DNA of 64,000 bases from Pigmentibacter sp. JX0631 (GTDB taxonomy: Bacteria > Bdellovibrionota_B > Oligoflexia > Silvanigrellales > Silvanigrellaceae): contig NZ_CP123622.1 of assembly GCF_029873255.1 (NCBI RefSeq), positions 1,024,501 to 1,088,500 on the forward strand. Direction: 5' to 3'. Position numbers and translations under genes: made by a program. The notes beneath the pieces were generated by a model, which was given only the letters and a program-made list of their open reading frames with translations, did not search any database and was not told where the DNA came from. Within the stretch, counting starts at the first letter, position 1; the number at the start of each line of letters is the position of its first letter. Of this stretch, positions 63,449 to 64,000 are shown one piece after another.

Positions 63449-64000
63449 TTAAGATTTTATAAATCTTGTAAAGAATCTTCTTGGATGGAGTCTACTATGT
63501 AAAAAATAACTTTTTTCTTGCATAATTAATTCATGAGTTATGTAAGCTGACCAAATTCCTGCTGAGAACCCCGTAGCAAGCCAGCCTGTGCTTCCAAGAA
63601 TTTTTCCTAGTTTACCAAATTCGCCCAATAACGGTAATTCATCACAAGGATAGCAATCAATTATAATCTTTTTTGCAATTAATTTTTTTCTTAAATCTAC
63701 TCCATTTTCTAAAAAAGGTAAATTAAAATGCATTGTTAAAAATGGTAAAATTACATTAGAATGATAATTTATTATCTTTTCCCAATTCTCGGCAGTTATT
63801 TTTTTCTCATCTAATGATATACCCGCACCTGCAGACGGCAGTAAAAATCTCGGACCAGTCAACTTTAAATAAATATTTTGGTCACTTTGAAAAATAGTTC
63901 CAGCTAAATGACCATTTGCAGCACGAAAAGAAATTGGATTAGAAAATATTTTTTCTTCAAAATTAAAGCAATATTCTACCAAGCAATCACTCATTGGAAC
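63449..64000 (-). CDS. FAD-dependent oxidoreductase (DAO/glycine oxidase-like), C-terminal part cut by window edge
   Basis: The open frame runs through the right edge, so the start is outside; the ATG at 63994 is probably internal. The visible 181+ residues match the C-terminal half of D-amino-acid-oxidase-fold enzymes: a strand-rich substrate domain (ANGHLAGTIFQSDQNIYLKLTGPRF, in parts), then CDELPLLGEFGKLGKIL and GSTGWLATGFSAGIWSAYITHELIM, corresponding to the PIxG...GhG-xG FAD-capping motif, and HPRRFF near the end. The FAD-binding N-terminus cannot be seen. Substrate unknown. Confidence 0.6.
   Translation of the reverse strand, partial: VPMSDCLVEYCFNFEEKIFSNPISFRAANGHLAGTIFQSDQNIYLKLTGPRFLLPSAGAGISLDEKKITAENWEKIINYHSNVILPFLTMHFNLPFLENGVDLRKKLIAKKIIIDCYPCDELPLLGEFGKLGKILGSTGWLATGFSAGIWSAYITHELIMQEKSYFLHSRLHPRRFFTRFIKS

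Noticed and set aside
63451-63467. AAGATTT-TAT-AAATCTT hairpin as a terminator of the DAO-like gene
   Set aside because: The stem is AT-only and on the gene's strand it is followed by A residues, not T.
1-64000. tRNA, rRNA or CRISPR features
   Set aside because: No cloverleaf-like GC-rich gene with a TTCGA arm, no rRNA signature and no regularly spaced repeat array was found on reading through the intergenic gaps; a tRNA scan would be needed to exclude all.

Overview
This 64 kb window is AT-rich (I estimate roughly 30% GC by eye) and comes from a diderm bacterium. The Gram-negative reading rests on a large surface-polysaccharide locus with heptose and nonulosonate genes, lipoprotein and Sec signal peptides, and a periplasmic flavoprotein. 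The style (very low GC, frequent TTG/GTG starts) would suit a deep proteobacterial lineage such as the Oligoflexia/Silvanigrellales. That placement is a guess from gene content and would need 16S or marker-protein phylogeny. No rRNA, tRNA or CRISPR array was found.

Region 1 (1-3.7 kb) is a graveyard of broken mobile DNA: IS66 TnpB and TnpC remnants, an IS3-family OrfB killed by a nonsense codon, and two methyltransferase pseudogenes, around one intact methyltransferase. Region 2 (3.7-26 kb) is a long surface-glycan locus, nearly all on the minus strand. From the promoter-proximal (high-coordinate) side it holds GDP-L-fucose synthase (with gmd divergent), the CDP-3,6-dideoxyhexose genes rfbF/rfbG/rfbH, a GT10 fucosyltransferase, a UDP-sugar epimerase, several glycosyltransferases, and then a coupled set for an unusual CMP-activated nonulosonic acid and/or activated heptose: SDR, CBS-GHMP kinase, NeuB fused to a TIM barrel, a second TIM barrel, NeuA-like, SDR, nucleotidyltransferase, GmhA, VOC protein and class III aminotransferase. 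Four activation chemistries (GDP, CDP, CMP, UDP) meet here, and no flippase, polymerase or exporter is visible.

Region 3 (26.6-29.7 kb) is a three-gene signalling operon: STAS-like protein, RsbW-like ATPase, and a hybrid histidine kinase with a degenerate catalytic domain. Region 4 (29.8-56 kb) is mostly housekeeping: fumC, a glycine-rich lipoprotein, pheST, a periplasmic flavoprotein beside an S9 peptidase, a TVP38-like membrane protein, carAB-argF, lepB, a PF10136-type membrane protein, an old yellow enzyme, an orphan PhnD-like binding protein, metNIQ and lysC. Candidate leader peptides precede pheS (Phe-rich) and metN (Cys-rich).

Region 5 (56.1-64 kb) contains the most system-like novelty: a tight plus-strand cassette of O-methyltransferase, class V PLP enzyme, FAD/NAD(P)-binding protein and ATP-grasp ligase. 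It looks like a small amino-acid-derived metabolite pathway. A peptide-type binding protein and a partial D-amino-acid-oxidase-like flavoenzyme converge on it from the other strand. All functions are read from motifs and gene context; no searches were run.
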